Shown here: positions 1-7,014 of the stretch, in pieces
Layout: each line of letters opens with the position of its first letter
How positions within the stretch are numbered: position 1 is the first letter of the stretch
From: Paracoccaceae bacterium
GTDB taxonomy: Bacteria > Pseudomonadota > Alphaproteobacteria > Rhodobacterales > Rhodobacteraceae
NCBI GenBank assembly: GCA_027486345.1
Contig: JAIXPH010000031.1
Span: 1 to 33,298 of the forward strand
Direction of reading: 5' to 3'
DNA: 33,298 nt
The notes under the pieces: generated by a model
Told to the model about the DNA's origin: nothing
Databases searched by the model: none
The model's input: only the letters and a program-made list of their open reading frames with translations
Made by a program: the position numbers and the translations under genes

Positions 1-51
1 CAGCTTGGCAGCGACGGAGACGACGCCTTCGCCAAGACGATGCTGGCCTGA
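1..51 (+). CDS. C-terminal end of an upstream gene, probably phnC
   Basis: An open frame enters from the left edge and ends at TGA 49-51, giving 16 residues (ending AKTMLA). It is too short to identify by sequence. Its position directly before phnD, phnE and phnE2 on the same strand makes the ATPase gene phnC of the phosphonate ABC importer the natural candidate, because phnC-phnD-phnE is the usual order. It is separated from phnD by a terminator-like hairpin. The identity is inferred from context only. Confidence 0.45.
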   Translation, partial: QLGSDGDDAFAKTMLA

Positions 52-76
52 CCCCCTTTTTCCCCCGTTTACACCC

Positions 77-98
77 GGCCCTTCTGCGGGCCTTTTTT
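77..98 (+). terminator. Terminator-like hairpin between phnC(?) and phnD
   Basis: GGCCC (77-81) pairs with GGGCC (88-92) around a 6-nt loop and is followed directly by six T (93-98). This is a short intrinsic-terminator structure inside what should be one operon, just before the phnD ribosome binding site (GGAG near 100-103). It may attenuate read-through or protect an mRNA 3' end. The stem is only 5 bp, so full termination is doubtful. Confidence 0.5.
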
Positions 99-109
99 CG
101 GAGACGACC

Positions 110-1009
110 ATGAAGCATCTGATCGCCATCCTCGCGGCCACCACCGCGCTCGCCGGTGTCGCGCAAGCGCAAGAGATCAAGGAATTCAACATCGGCATCC
201 TTGGCGGTGAAAACGCGCAGGACCGCCTGACCTCGAACGAGTGCTACCGCGCCGCCATCGAGGCCTCCTTGGGCGTTCCGGTCAAAGTGTTTACCCCCGC
301 CGACTATGACGGCGTGATCCAGGGTCTCGTGGGCGGCACGCTGGACATGGCCTGGCTGGGTGCTTCGGCATTTGCCAAGATCCACCTGACCGACCCGAAT
401 GCCGTGGAACTGGCGCTGACCAAGCAGAACGTCGATGGCTCGACCGGCTATTACTCCATCGCCTTTGCCCGCAAGGACAGCGGCATCACCAAGCTGGAAG
501 ACGCCAAGGGCAAGGTCTTCGCCTTTGCCGAACCGAACTCCACCTCGGGCTACCTTGTCCCCGCCGCCGAAATGACCGCGACCTTCGGTCCGCTGGAGCA
601 GTATTTCAGCGAAGTGAAATTCTCGGGCGGCCATGAGCAGACCATCGTCGGCGTTGCAAACGGTGACTTCGTGGCGGGCGTGTCCTGGGCCGATGGTCTG
701 GGCAACTGGGAAGACGGCTACAATTCGGGCGCGTTCCGCAAAGCGGCCGATGCCGGTCTGGTGGACATGAACGATCTGGTGGAGCTGTGGAAGTCCAAGC
801 TGATCCCGGAAGGCCCGATGGTTGTGCGCGCCGCCCTACCGCAGGACGTCAAGGACAAGGTCACCGCCCTGACCGCCGACCTGCACGAAACCGACAAGGA
901 CTGCGCCTATGGCGTGGCCGCCGGTGAGGCGAAGGACTTCATCCCGGTGACGCTGGACGCCTATACCGGCATCATCGAGGCGCGCAAGCTGCAGGAAGCC
1001 TCCAACTGA
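110..1009 (+). CDS. phnD: Phosphonate ABC transporter substrate-binding protein PhnD
   Basis: This 299-residue periplasmic protein captures phosphonates and passes them to the PhnE permeases. The start at 110 is preferred over an in-frame upstream start because it follows GGAG and opens a classic Sec signal peptide (MKHLIAILAATTALAGVAQA, likely cleaved after residue 20). The mature protein starts with the FNIGILGGENAQDR strand typical of PhnD, followed by the family-like stretches SNECYRAAIEASLGVPVKVF, TLDMAWLGASAF and KDSGITKLEDAKGKVFAF. Its length fits the family. It sits between two stem-loops, which would favour a higher level of binding protein than of permease, as is common for ABC importers. 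Ligand preference (2-aminoethylphosphonate, alkylphosphonate or other) cannot be read from the sequence. Confidence 0.95.
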   Translation: MKHLIAILAATTALAGVAQAQEIKEFNIGILGGENAQDRLTSNECYRAAIEASLGVPVKVFTPADYDGVIQGLVGGTLDMAWLGASAFAKIHLTDPNAVELALTKQNVDGSTGYYSIAFARKDSGITKLEDAKGKVFAFAEPNSTSGYLVPAAEMTATFGPLEQYFSEVKFSGGHEQTIVGVANGDFVAGVSWADGLGNWEDGYNSGAFRKAADAGLVDMNDLVELWKSKLIPEGPMVVRAALPQDVKDKVTALTADLHETDKDCAYGVAAGEAKDFIPVTLDAYTGIIEARKLQEASN

Positions 1010-1022
1010 TCTGACGATCCCG

Positions 1023-1058
1023 GCGCCGGGTTCCACAGGGAGCCCGGCGCTTTTCTTT
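1023..1058 (+). terminator. Stem-loop with T-rich tail between phnD and phnE
   Basis: GCGCCGGG (1023-1030) pairs perfectly with CCCGGCGC (1043-1050) around 12 nt whose ends can pair further, and TTTTCTTT follows (1051-1058). It lies 13 nt after the phnD stop and 18 nt before the phnE start. It is a strong candidate partial terminator or 3' stabiliser that lowers permease expression relative to phnD. Confidence 0.7.
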
Positions 1059-1075
1059 GCAAAGGTGGGTTAGGC

Positions 1076-1960
1076 ATGGTGGACATCGCCTTCGGTCCTG
1101 AGCCGGGCAAGCGCCCCGATCCGTCCGCGCCCGGCCATGCCGTGATGCAGGCGATCCGGCGCCGTCGGCTTTATGGCGGGCTGCTGCTGGTCATCTTCGT
1201 CGCGGTGATGGCCTCGGGCTTTCAGGTGGCACAGGACCGCAATGCGGGCGATTTCCTCGAAGGCCTGTCGCGGCTGGACGATTTCCCGCGCGAGGTGCTG
1301 TCCGAGGCCTGGGCCAACCGCGCCAACCTGCCGAGGTTGATGTGGGAGCATCTGCCCTCGTTGGTCGAGACGATCAACATCGCGGCCGTCTCCACCCTGT
1401 TCGGTGCGCTGACCGCCGCCCTGCTGGCGCTGTTCCTGACGCGCGGTCTGGCCCCCTTTCCCCGCCTGATCGGTCTTTTGCGCCGCATCACCGATGCCCT
1501 GCGCGCCGTGCCAGAGATCGTCATCGCGCTGGTCCTGATCTTCATCTTCGGCAGCGGTCCCATTCCGGCGGTCATCGCGATCACCATCCACACCATCGGT
1601 GTTCTGGGAAAGCTGTTCTCGGAAGTGGCCGAGAATGCCGACCTGAAGCCGGTCGACGGTCTGGCCTCGGTCGGTGCGACATGGGGCAAGCGGATGTGGT
1701 TCGGCATCCTGCCGCAGGTCGCGCCGAACTGGTTTTCCTACGCCCTGCTGCGCTTTGAAATCAACGTCCGCGCCAGCGCCATCCTTGGCTTCGTCGGGTC
1801 GGGTGGCATCGGCTATGACCTGAAGATCGCCATGCAATGGGGGGCCGGCAAATACGATCAGGTCGTCGCCATCTTCATCATTCTGTTCCTGACCATCGTG
1901 CTGATCGACCGCCTGTCCGACCGGGTCCGCCGCAAACTCACGCATGGAGACGCACAATGA
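1076..1960 (+). CDS. phnE: Phosphonate ABC transporter permease PhnE (first copy)
   Basis: This 294-residue inner-membrane permease is one of two PhnE subunits of the phosphonate importer. A cytoplasmic N-terminus is followed by a membrane segment near residues 32-49, then a MetI-like permease domain with hydrophobic segments near 98-121, 145-160, 163-178 and 263-280. The ATPase-coupling EAA-type loop lies near 195-214 (GATWGKRMWFGILPQ). The ending GGIGYDL...W is typical of PhnE. The ribosome site AAAGGTGG is at 1061-1068. The stop overlaps the start of the second permease (ATGA), implying coupled translation and probably a heterodimer. Confidence 0.93.
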   Translation: MVDIAFGPEPGKRPDPSAPGHAVMQAIRRRRLYGGLLLVIFVAVMASGFQVAQDRNAGDFLEGLSRLDDFPREVLSEAWANRANLPRLMWEHLPSLVETINIAAVSTLFGALTAALLALFLTRGLAPFPRLIGLLRRITDALRAVPEIVIALVLIFIFGSGPIPAVIAITIHTIGVLGKLFSEVAENADLKPVDGLASVGATWGKRMWFGILPQVAPNWFSYALLRFEINVRASAILGFVGSGGIGYDLKIAMQWGAGKYDQVVAIFIILFLTIVLIDRLSDRVRRKLTHGDAQ

Positions 1961-3276
1961 CCGTGCTGGCTTTGACCGACACCGCCCCTGTCCTCAGCCG
2001 GATGCACCGCCGCCGCTGGATGGCGCTGTCCGTGCCGGTGATCCTGCTTGGCTATCTGGCCTATGTCGCGCTGGCCTTTGACGTGCCTGGCCTCGTGCAA
2101 AAGGCGCGGATGGACAATGCCGCGATCCTTGTGTCGGATTTCTGGTCCCACAAGGTGCATATCACCCGCGACAACCGGACCGGCACTGTCGTTTCCGCCA
2201 TCGAGGGCGAGGCGAAGGGCACCTATCCTGCGGGCACCCACCCCGATTGGGTGTCGGTTCAGAGCGATGTGACGACCATCGATCTCGGCGGCGGCCATGT
2301 CGTCACCTATGATCCGGCCGGTGCGCGCTATCTGGTGCCGGGCTATGGCACTATCGACATCACCCGCGACGGCGGTGGCGTGAAGGTCACCGCGCCCGAA
2401 CCCCTGCCCGATTGGATCAACGTCGCGCCCAACCGTGTGTCCGTCACCACCGACCACGGCCGTTTCGCCTATTCCCGGTCCAAGGTGGAAACCTTCCGCT
2501 ATTTCGCGGGGTGGGAGCTGTTCTTCTTCACCCTCGACAGCCCCTTCAGCGGCAAGTCCGTCAGCGAACTGGCGGGGCTGGCGCTGTGGGGCGACCGGGT
2601 GGACCCGGCCCGCGCGAACATCGTGGCGATGGCGCAGGACTTCTGGACCAACAAGATGTGGCGTCATGCGGATGTCGCCTGGGCGATCTTCGAGACGATC
2701 CTGATGGCGGTTCTGGGCACCTTCGGCGCGGCCGTGGTGTCGCTGCCCTTGGCCTTCATGGCCGCGCGCAACACCAATCCGGTGGGACCGCTGCGCTTTG
2801 CCCTGCGGCGGGTGTTCGATTTCGTTCGCGGGGTGGATGCGCTGATCTGGACCATCATCCTGTCGCGCGCCTTTGGTCCCGGCCCGATGACCGGGGCGCT
2901 GGCGATGCTGATCACCGACGTCGGCAGCTTCGGCAAGACCTTCTCGGAGGCGTTGGAAAACATCGACGAGAAACAGGTCGAGGGCATCCGCTCCACCGGG
3001 GCCAACGCGGTGCAGCGCGCGCGCTTTGGCATCCTGCCGCAAGTGGTGCCGGTGCTGGCCAGTCAGGTGCTCTACTTCCTAGAATCCAACACGCGCGGCG
3101 CGACCGTGGTGGGGGCCATCGTCGGTGGCGGCATCGGGCTGATGCTGACGCAGGCGATCCAGACCCAGAAGGATTGGGAGGAAGTGGCCTATTACATGGT
3201 GCTGATCGTGCTGATGGTCATGGCGATGGACAGCCTGTCAGGCTGGCTGCGCGCCCGGCTGATCGGGCGGGGGTGA
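1957..3276 (+). CDS. phnE: Phosphonate ABC transporter permease PhnE (second, long copy)
   Basis: This 439-residue permease starts at ATG 1957, inside the stop of the first phnE. After one membrane segment (about residues 21-41) comes an insert of roughly 190 residues, presumably periplasmic (42-230), and then a MetI-type permease domain. The coupling loop reads GIRSTGANAVQRARFGILPQ and the domain ends GGGIGLML. The long N-terminal domain is what distinguishes it from the first copy (294 residues). Long second permeases are known in alphaproteobacterial phn operons, but the insert's function is not known to me. Its stop overlaps an alternative GTG start of the next gene. Confidence 0.93.
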   Translation: MTVLALTDTAPVLSRMHRRRWMALSVPVILLGYLAYVALAFDVPGLVQKARMDNAAILVSDFWSHKVHITRDNRTGTVVSAIEGEAKGTYPAGTHPDWVSVQSDVTTIDLGGGHVVTYDPAGARYLVPGYGTIDITRDGGGVKVTAPEPLPDWINVAPNRVSVTTDHGRFAYSRSKVETFRYFAGWELFFFTLDSPFSGKSVSELAGLALWGDRVDPARANIVAMAQDFWTNKMWRHADVAWAIFETILMAVLGTFGAAVVSLPLAFMAARNTNPVGPLRFALRRVFDFVRGVDALIWTIILSRAFGPGPMTGALAMLITDVGSFGKTFSEALENIDEKQVEGIRSTGANAVQRARFGILPQVVPVLASQVLYFLESNTRGATVVGAIVGGGIGLMLTQAIQTQKDWEEVAYYMVLIVLMVMAMDSLSGWLRARLIGRG

Positions 3277-3281
3277 CCGCC

Positions 3282-3899
3282 ATGCCGCGCCTCTCTGCCA
3301 CCGAAGCCTTCATCCATCCCGAGTGCCAGATCCATGCCTCGGACTTCGGGGCCTATGTCGAGATCGGTCAGGGCAGCCGCATCCTGAATTCGACCTTTCA
3401 GGATTACGCCTATTGTGACCGGCTGGCCGATATCGCCAACACCACCGTGGGCCGTTTCGCCAACATCGCCGCCCTGACGCGGATCGGGCCGACGGATCAC
3501 CCCTATGCCCATGCCGCGCAGCACCATTTCCTCTATCGCTCCAGCTATTACTGGGAGGATGCGGCGGATGACCCTGATTTCTTCGCTGCCCGCGCCGCCC
3601 GCCGCACCGTGCTGGGGCCCGATTGCTGGATCGGCCATGGCGCGATCATCAAGCCCGAGGTGACGCTTGGCGCGGGGGCGATCGTCGCCGCTGGTGCCGT
3701 GGTGACCAAGGATGTGGGGCCGTTCATGATCGTGGCCGGATGCCCCGCCGTGCCCCTGCGCGCGCGCTTTTCCGATGCGGTGATCGACCGGCTGATGGCG
3801 CTGGCGTGGTGGGACTGGGACCACGCCCGCCTGCGCGGGGCCTTGCAGGATTTCCGCAGCCTGAAGGCCGATGCCTTTCTGGACCGCCACGGCGGCTGA
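3282..3899 (+). CDS. Hexapeptide-repeat transferase associated with phosphonate metabolism
   Basis: A 205-residue left-handed beta-helix acyltransferase-like protein. Hexapeptide repeats are visible near the N-terminus (IHPECQIHAS, YVEIGQGSRIL, IANTTVGRFANIAALTRIG) and the C-terminus (WIGHGAIIKPEVTLGAGAIV, GAVVTKDV, VAGCPAVPLR), around a DHP...HHF...SSYYW insert typical of xenobiotic acetyltransferase-like proteins. It resembles the phosphonate-linked hexapeptide family (TIGR03308 type). Its reaction is not established; acetylation of aminoalkylphosphonates, by analogy with PhnO (a different fold), is only a guess. ATG 3282 was chosen; GTG 3273, overlapping the phnE2 stop, would add three residues. 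It ends 3 nt before the convergent phnM paralogue. Confidence 0.85.
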   Translation: MPRLSATEAFIHPECQIHASDFGAYVEIGQGSRILNSTFQDYAYCDRLADIANTTVGRFANIAALTRIGPTDHPYAHAAQHHFLYRSSYYWEDAADDPDFFAARAARRTVLGPDCWIGHGAIIKPEVTLGAGAIVAAGAVVTKDVGPFMIVAGCPAVPLRARFSDAVIDRLMALAWWDWDHARLRGALQDFRSLKADAFLDRHGG

Positions 3900-3902
3900 G
3901 GA

Positions 3903-5084
3903 TCACTCCGCCGCCATGCGCGCCAGCACCGGGGCGCAAAACCGCGTGGCCGCCTGCCCCGACAGATGCGCCAGACGCCCGCCCGCGATGGTCATCTCCA
4001 CCGCCCGCGTCTCCTTGTTCACCGCCACCAGATCGGCGCGCAGACCCGGCGCGATCTCGCCCCGGTCCACCAGACCCAAGACCCGCGCCGGACCGCCGGA
4101 CACCAGCCCCCAGGCTTGCGTCAGGGTCAGCACGCCTTCGTCCACCAGTTTCCACACCGCCAGCGCCAAGGCCGGGATGTGGTAATCCGACACCAGCCCA
4201 TCACACAGCCCGTCGCGCACCACATCCAAGGCCGAGACATTGCCCGCCTGTGATCCGCCGCGCACGACATTGGGCGCGCCCATCAGCACCGGGTCGCCCC
4301 CGGCCTTGGCCGCCGCCGCCGCGCGGCGCGTGGTGGGGAATTCCGCGATCCGCGCGCCGATGATGCGGTAAAGCTCGCGCGTTTCGGCATCGCGGTCGTC
4401 ATGGCTGCCATAGACGACACCGCAGCGGTCAAAGGCTTCGGCCATGGCCAAAAGCGCGCGCGGCATTTCCTTCGTCCGCGCCCAGGCCGTCTCGATCCGG
4501 TCGGACAATTGGCGCGGCGTCAGACCCGCCTTGCGCGCCCAATGGGCAAAGCCATCGGGGTTCATCCGCTGCATCGACAGCCCTTCCTCGATATGGTCGT
4601 TGAACACGACATAGCCGATGCGGAACCGTTCGACCGCCGCGATCAGGCGCGGCACTTCCTCGACCAGATGCGTTTCGGCGCGGATCTGCACGCGCAGATC
4701 GGTCAGGGCATGATCCCGCCAGTCCAGCACCGCCTGCATCAGGCACTCAGCCTGATCCGGACCGCGCATTCCGCCCTCCCAGCTCCAGCTTTGGGCCAGA
4801 TAGGCGGTGGTCACCCCATGCGCCGCCGCCTCGCGGTCGGTGGCGGCCAGCGCGTCGCGGATCGGAAACGGGGCCGAGGGGCGCGGGAAAAGCTGCCGCT
4901 CGAACCCGTCGCCATGCAGGTCGATGATCCCCGGCAGCAGCCAATAGCCGGTCAGGTCCACGACCGAGCCCGCCGCGCAGGCGACGATCTGGCCATTCAG
5001 CACATCGACAGGTTCCCGTGTGAACCCGTCAGAGGTCAGGACGTCAGCGCCCACAAGGCGGAGCGGCGGCAGGAGATGCGGCAT
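3903..5084 (-). CDS. phnM: PhnM-like amidohydrolase, divergent paralogue
   Basis: This 393-residue amidohydrolase-superfamily protein resembles PhnM, the diphosphatase that converts ribosyl-1-phosphonate 5-triphosphate to the 5-monophosphate. It keeps family landmarks in order: the metal-binding IIDLHGD (near 54-60), an RAE motif, a DH motif (FNDHIEE), YGSHDDRD, EFPTT, LMGAPNVVRGGS and LVSDYHIPAL. It differs from the canonical phnM at 12399: the HTDN...RPKVDW loop is replaced by HGDGFERQ...RPSAPFP, and the DHTPGQRQF stretch is missing. Metal ligands look intact, so it is probably active, perhaps on another phosphonate intermediate. It follows phnF by 61 nt on the same strand, so PhnF likely controls it. 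No strong ribosome site is visible before 5084. Confidence 0.8.
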   Translation of the reverse strand: MPHLLPPLRLVGADVLTSDGFTREPVDVLNGQIVACAAGSVVDLTGYWLLPGIIDLHGDGFERQLFPRPSAPFPIRDALAATDREAAAHGVTTAYLAQSWSWEGGMRGPDQAECLMQAVLDWRDHALTDLRVQIRAETHLVEEVPRLIAAVERFRIGYVVFNDHIEEGLSMQRMNPDGFAHWARKAGLTPRQLSDRIETAWARTKEMPRALLAMAEAFDRCGVVYGSHDDRDAETRELYRIIGARIAEFPTTRRAAAAAKAGGDPVLMGAPNVVRGGSQAGNVSALDVVRDGLCDGLVSDYHIPALALAVWKLVDEGVLTLTQAWGLVSGGPARVLGLVDRGEIAPGLRADLVAVNKETRAVEMTIAGGRLAHLSGQAATRFCAPVLARMAAE

Positions 5085-5145
5085 GGGGGACTCGCGTTTT
5101 GCGTGTTTCCTGTGGATAAACCATGCAAGTGACGGCGCGATGACA

Positions 5146-5877
5146 CTATTGCTGACTTTCCGATCCCCCCTGCCCCGCCACCGTCAGGGTCACGCGATCC
5201 CCGGCAAACCATGTCACTCCAAATTCGACGGGCTGGCCTGCCGGATCGATGTTCACCGCCTCGGACCGCAGGACCGGCGCCCCTTCGGCGATCCGCAGCC
5301 GCAACGCGAGCATCGGTTTGGCAGCCTTTGCCGTCAGCCGGGTGCTGGCGCGGGTGTAATCGGCCACCCCGGACCGCGCCAAGGCTTCGGTCACCGATCC
5401 GGTCTCTTCCAGATGCCGGGGCAGATCGGCGAAGCGCCCGGCTGGAAACACCGAGCGAAAGGCGGCCAAGGGGGCGCCATCGGCCAAAGACACGCCTTCG
5501 ACCACATGGACCTCCGCACCGGGCGGTAAGGCCAGCGCCTCGGCCTCATGCGGCTCGGCGGGGCGGCGGTCGATGCGACTGAACCGGCGCGAGGGCACCT
5601 GACCCGCCGCCTGCACCGCCTGATGAAAGCGCACCCGGCGGCCCAGCGGATAGACGGTCGGCTGTCCGGTCACGAACACCCCGGCCCCGCGCCGGGCATG
5701 GACCAACCCCTGCGCCGCCAGATCGGCCAGCGCATGGCGGATGGTGTGGCGGTTGACGGCAAAGCGGGCGGCGAGGTCCTGCTCGGTCGGCAGCTTGTCC
5801 CCCTGACCGAAATGGCCCCGCCCGATTTCCGCCGACAGGGTCGCCGCGATCTCGCGCCACAGCGCCACGCGGGTCAT
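5146..5877 (-). CDS. phnF: PhnF, GntR/UTRA-family repressor of phosphonate genes
   Basis: This 243-residue regulator has an N-terminal GntR winged helix (about residues 5-70; GDKLPTEQDLAARFAVNRHT then IRHALADLAAQG) and a C-terminal UTRA ligand-binding domain (about 90-235). That is the HutC-subfamily layout used by PhnF. It is divergent from phnG and upstream of the phnM paralogue, so it probably represses both directions until phosphonate or phosphate shortage relieves it. A tandem repeat in the shared intergenic region (5959-5974) is a possible operator. The ligand cannot be inferred. Confidence 0.9.
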   Translation of the reverse strand: MTRVALWREIAATLSAEIGRGHFGQGDKLPTEQDLAARFAVNRHTIRHALADLAAQGLVHARRGAGVFVTGQPTVYPLGRRVRFHQAVQAAGQVPSRRFSRIDRRPAEPHEAEALALPPGAEVHVVEGVSLADGAPLAAFRSVFPAGRFADLPRHLEETGSVTEALARSGVADYTRASTRLTAKAAKPMLALRLRIAEGAPVLRSEAVNIDPAGQPVEFGVTWFAGDRVTLTVAGQGGSESQQ

Positions 5878-5899
5878 GCCCGGCCCCCGGCCTGACGCG

Positions 5900-5917
5900 C
5901 TGTCACGGAAGTTTCAC
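5900..5917 (+). promoter_or_regulatory. Candidate Pho box upstream of phnG
   Basis: CTGTCAC (5900-5906), a 4-nt spacer, then GTTTCAC (5911-5917) gives two 7-nt half-sites with the 11-nt period of PhoB sites (consensus CTGTCAT-N4-CTGTCAT). The first unit matches 6/7 and the second 4/7 (5/7 if the final C is allowed). It lies about 78 nt before the phnG start, a reasonable distance for activation of the C-P lyase operon. This is pattern matching only. Confidence 0.45.
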
Positions 5918-5937
5918 CAAAGCTTCGCACCGGGGTC

Positions 5938-5987
5938 ACCTGTCTTGGGGTATCTGATTTGTATAGTTGTATAGGATCATGACAGGT
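5938..5987. promoter_or_regulatory. phnF/phnG control region: tandem repeat inside an inverted repeat
   Basis: TTGTATAG occurs twice in tandem (5959-5966 and 5967-5974), flanked by the inverted pair ACCTGTC (5938-5944) and GACAGGT (5981-5987). The core contains GTATAGTTGTATA, which resembles the GT-x-TA-rich sites of HutC-type GntR regulators. Its location between phnF and phnG, 9 nt before the phnG start at its right end, fits a PhnF operator overlapping the phnG promoter. Which of the two repeats is bound is unknown. Confidence 0.5.
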
Positions 5988-5995
5988 TTGCGACA

Positions 5996-6448
5996 ATGAC
6001 CAAGCCTTCCGCCGAACTCTCTGCCCGCCGGGGCTGGATGGGCCTTCTGGCCCGGGCCGCGCCCGCGCGTCTGGCCGCGCTCATGCCCGCCGACCTGCCC
6101 GTGGCAACCCTGCTGCGCGCGCCCGAGATCGGGGCGGTCATGGTGCGCGGACGGGTGGGGGCGACCGGTGCGCCCTTCAATCTGGGCGAAATGACGGTGA
6201 CCCGCTGCGCGCTGCGGCTGGACTGCGGCACCGTGGGGCATGGCCATGTGCAGGGACGCAACCGCGACCACGCCCGCCATGCCGCACTGATCGACGCGCT
6301 GATGCAAACCCCCCGCGCGCCCGAGATCACGGCGCAGGTGCTGGACCCGCTGGCCGAGGCCGAACAAACCGCCCGCAGCGCCCGCGCCGCCAAGGCCGCT
6401 GCGACCAAGGTGGATTTCTTCACATTGGTAAGGGGAGAGGACAATTGA
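5996..6448 (+). CDS. phnG: PhnG, C-P lyase core subunit
   Basis: This 150-residue subunit belongs to the PhnG2H2I2J2 core complex and, with PhnH, PhnI and PhnL, couples phosphonate to ribose at the expense of adenine from ATP. It shows the family pattern RxxWMGLLARA near the N-terminus, APEIGAVMVRGRVGATGAPFNLGEM, and VGHGHVQGRNRDHARHAALIDAL, matching PhnG in order and length (about 150 residues). The start at 5996 opens the operon. The gene ends in a 4-nt overlap with phnH. Confidence 0.95.
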   Translation: MTKPSAELSARRGWMGLLARAAPARLAALMPADLPVATLLRAPEIGAVMVRGRVGATGAPFNLGEMTVTRCALRLDCGTVGHGHVQGRNRDHARHAALIDALMQTPRAPEITAQVLDPLAEAEQTARSARAAKAAATKVDFFTLVRGEDN

Positions 6449-7014
6449 GCATCGACACCCTGTCAGGCGGCTTTTCCGATCCTGCGATCCAGTCCGCCCG
6501 CGCCTTCCGCGCTTGCCTGACCGCCCTCTCGCGTCCGGGCCGGATCGAGACCTTGACCGGGGCCACGCCCCCCGCGCCGCTGTCGGTCGCGGCGGGCGTG
6601 CTGGCCCTGACGCTGCTGGACGGCACCACGCCCGTGCATCTCGCCGGCGCCTTCGACTGTGCCGATCTGCGCGACTGGCTGACCTTTCACACCGGCGCGC
6701 CGCTGGTGGCGGCATCCGAGGCGGCCTTCGCCTTCGGCCGGTTTGACGATCTTTTACCGCTGGACCGCTTCGCAATCGGGACGCCCGAATATCCCGACCG
6801 GGCCGCGACGCTGGTGATCGACCTGCCCGCATTGCTGCCCGAAGGCGCGCATCTGACCGGGCCGGGGATCAAGGATCACGCCCGCCTGTCGCTGCCGGCC
6901 ACGGCCCCGTTTCAGGCCAATCACGCCCTCTTTCCCTTGGGCTTCGATGCCTTCCTGACCTGCGGCGACCGTCTTGCCGGTCTGCCCCGCTCCACCATCG
7001 TGAGGGATGCCTGA
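6445..7014 (+). CDS. phnH: PhnH, C-P lyase core subunit
   Basis: This 189-residue core subunit of the C-P lyase complex begins with the family pattern GGFSDPAIQSARAFRACLTALSRPG, then LTLLDGTTPVHL, and ends FPLGFDAFLTCGDRLAGLPRST. The start is taken as TTG 6445, which overlaps the phnG stop (TTGA) and follows a purine-rich AGGGGAGAGG at 6430-6440. No ATG fits the conserved N-terminus, so the non-ATG start is well supported. PhnH has a PLP-transferase-like fold but is not known to be catalytic on its own. Confidence 0.93.
   Translation: MSIDTLSGGFSDPAIQSARAFRACLTALSRPGRIETLTGATPPAPLSVAAGVLALTLLDGTTPVHLAGAFDCADLRDWLTFHTGAPLVAASEAAFAFGRFDDLLPLDRFAIGTPEYPDRAATLVIDLPALLPEGAHLTGPGIKDHARLSLPATAPFQANHALFPLGFDAFLTCGDRLAGLPRSTIVRDA

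Noticed and set aside
1070-1957. Long minus-strand open frame opposite phnE
   Set aside because: It is the antisense shadow of a well-recognised permease: Asp/Gln/Gly/His-rich composition with no domain, caused by high GC.
2412-3273. Upstream extension of the hexapeptide transferase frame through phnE2
   Set aside because: The extension is an out-of-frame translation of phnE2; recognisable transferase sequence begins only at 3282.
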